Shown one piece after another: positions 63,246 to 64,000 of a stretch of 64,000 nt of DNA. The number at the start of each line of letters is the position of its first letter. Within the stretch, counting starts at the first letter, position 1. The notes beneath the pieces are model-generated. The model was not told where the DNA came from, made no database searches, and saw only the letters and a list, made by a program, of their open reading frames with translations. The stretch lies in contig NZ_CP029427.2 in NCBI RefSeq assembly GCF_002266465.3, positions 620,001-684,000 on the forward strand, in the 5' to 3' direction. Source of the stretch: Bradyrhizobium symbiodeficiens. Lineage in GTDB: Bacteria > Pseudomonadota > Alphaproteobacteria > Rhizobiales > Xanthobacteraceae. Position numbers and translations under genes: made by a program.

Positions 63246-64000
63246 ATGGCCAAAGATAGTCTGTGCGCAATCGTGACGGGGTCTGCATCCGGCCTTGGCG
63301 CGGCAACCGCGGAAATTCTCGCGCGCAGCGGGGCGCGGCTCGTCATCAACTATTCGTCGAGCCAGAAGGAGGCTGAGGCGACCGCGGAGGTTTGCCGCAA
63401 GGCGGGCTCTCCGGAAGTTCTGGTCGCGCAGGGCGACGTTTCGAAGGATGACGATTGCCGCAAGATCGTTGCGGCAGCCAGCGGCTGGGGCCGGCTTGAC
63501 ATCCTCGTCAACAATGCCGGCACCACCAAGCATGTTGCTCACGCCGACCTCGACGGGTTGTCGGCGGAAGACTTCCAGCGCCTATATGGAGTCAACACCA
63601 TCGGCCCGTTCCAGATGGTGCGCGCCGCGCGCAGCCTGCTCGAGGCCGGTGCGAAGGCTGCGGGGCGCCCCTCCGCGGTGGTCAACGTGTCCTCGGTCGC
63701 CGGCATCAGCGGTGTCGGTTCGTCGATCGCCTACGCCGCGAGCAAGGGCGCGCTCAACACCATGACGCTGTCGCTGTCGCGTGCGCTGGCGCCGCTGATC
63801 CGCGTCAACACGGTATGCCCCGGCTATATCGACACGCCCTGGTTCACCAAGGGTCGCGGCGAGGCCGGCGCCAAGCAGGTGCGCGACAGCGTGGTGGCGA
63901 AGGTGCCGCTCAAGGTCGCCTCGACCGCCGAGGACATCGCGCAGCTGGTCTGCTTCCTGGCGATGCCGGCCTCCAGCAACATGACCGGCGAAGTCGTGCG
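63246..64000 (+). CDS. SDR family oxidoreductase (3' truncated)
   Basis: First 251 codons of a short-chain dehydrogenase; it is cut by the window edge. NAD(P) loop TGSASGLGAA at residues 11-20, DILVNNAG, catalytic Ser in NVSSVAGIS, and Tyr/Lys in YAASKGAL, with PGYIDTPW after. Probably a hydroxyacyl-CoA or related dehydrogenase, given the divergent acyl-CoA genes. ATG with GGGAAGGAAA upstream. Confidence 0.92.
   Translation, partial: MAKDSLCAIVTGSASGLGAATAEILARSGARLVINYSSSQKEAEATAEVCRKAGSPEVLVAQGDVSKDDDCRKIVAAASGWGRLDILVNNAGTTKHVAHADLDGLSAEDFQRLYGVNTIGPFQMVRAARSLLEAGAKAAGRPSAVVNVSSVAGISGVGSSIAYAASKGALNTMTLSLSRALAPLIRVNTVCPGYIDTPWFTKGRGEAGAKQVRDSVVAKVPLKVASTAEDIAQLVCFLAMPASSNMTGEVV

Overview
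The window looks like chromosomal DNA of a Bradyrhizobium-type alphaproteobacterium (Hyphomicrobiales). It is GC-rich, uses many GTG and TTG starts, and carries an aerobic-type cobaltochelatase pair (cobS, cobT), a RegS/RegR redox two-component system next to a cyo quinol oxidase, and the block helicase - S4 protein - fdxA - carD. It also carries palindromic intergenic repeats of kinds I associate with Bradyrhizobium. The genus assignment is inference from gene content, not from a marker gene. No rRNA, tRNA, CRISPR array, integrase or transposase was found.

Layout. 1-7.4 kb: a plus-strand amide/urea-type uptake operon (two substrate-binding proteins, amidase, two permeases, two ATPases). 7.5-11.3 kb: a small hypothetical, a LuxR-type regulator and a YafK-type L,D-transpeptidase lipoprotein. 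11.3-17.3 kb: housekeeping genes accA, xerD, a 48-residue membrane protein, aroK, aroB, a CNNM/CorC-type protein split by a frameshift in a T7 run, and a BolA protein. 17.4-23.9 kb: a J-domain protein, a small secreted protein, a divergent citrate-synthase-like pair (one fused to a MerR-like DNA-binding domain), a LysR regulator divergent from a small NAD(P)-binding oxidoreductase, an NTF2-like protein and a DedA protein. 24.1-28.3 kb: cobS, cobT and a Tat-exported esterase-like protein. 28.4-33.8 kb: an Old-Yellow-Enzyme oxidoreductase and several small or hypothetical proteins (PilZ, DUF2235, DUF1488).

33.8-37.8 kb is an obvious island of lower GC content. It holds two translationally coupled genes: a PD-(D/E)XK nuclease-like protein of DUF4297/Cap4 type and a Ski2-like helicase. 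Together they look like an antiphage defence module of Hachiman/AbpAB-like architecture. This is the best candidate in the window for a little-described system. Host DNA resumes at once with the rpmB terminator.

37.9-45.8 kb: rpmB, a DUF3108 protein, then the Suv3-like helicase, an S4 RNA-binding protein that seems to start at ACG, ferredoxin fdxA, and a carD-type regulator with its own promoter and a strong terminator. 45.8-52.8 kb: one tightly packed minus-strand operon cyoA-cyoB-cyoC-cyoD-surf1-regS-regR, preceded by a perfect 23-bp palindrome shared with a divergent MHS-type MFS transporter. 54.3-56.6 kb: an M48 metalloprotease lipoprotein and a secreted nuclease-fold protein. 56.9-64 kb: an orphan branched-chain-type binding protein and acyl-CoA metabolism genes (two enoyl-CoA hydratases, a VOC protein, a likely heteromeric acyl-CoA dehydrogenase pair, and a 3'-truncated SDR).
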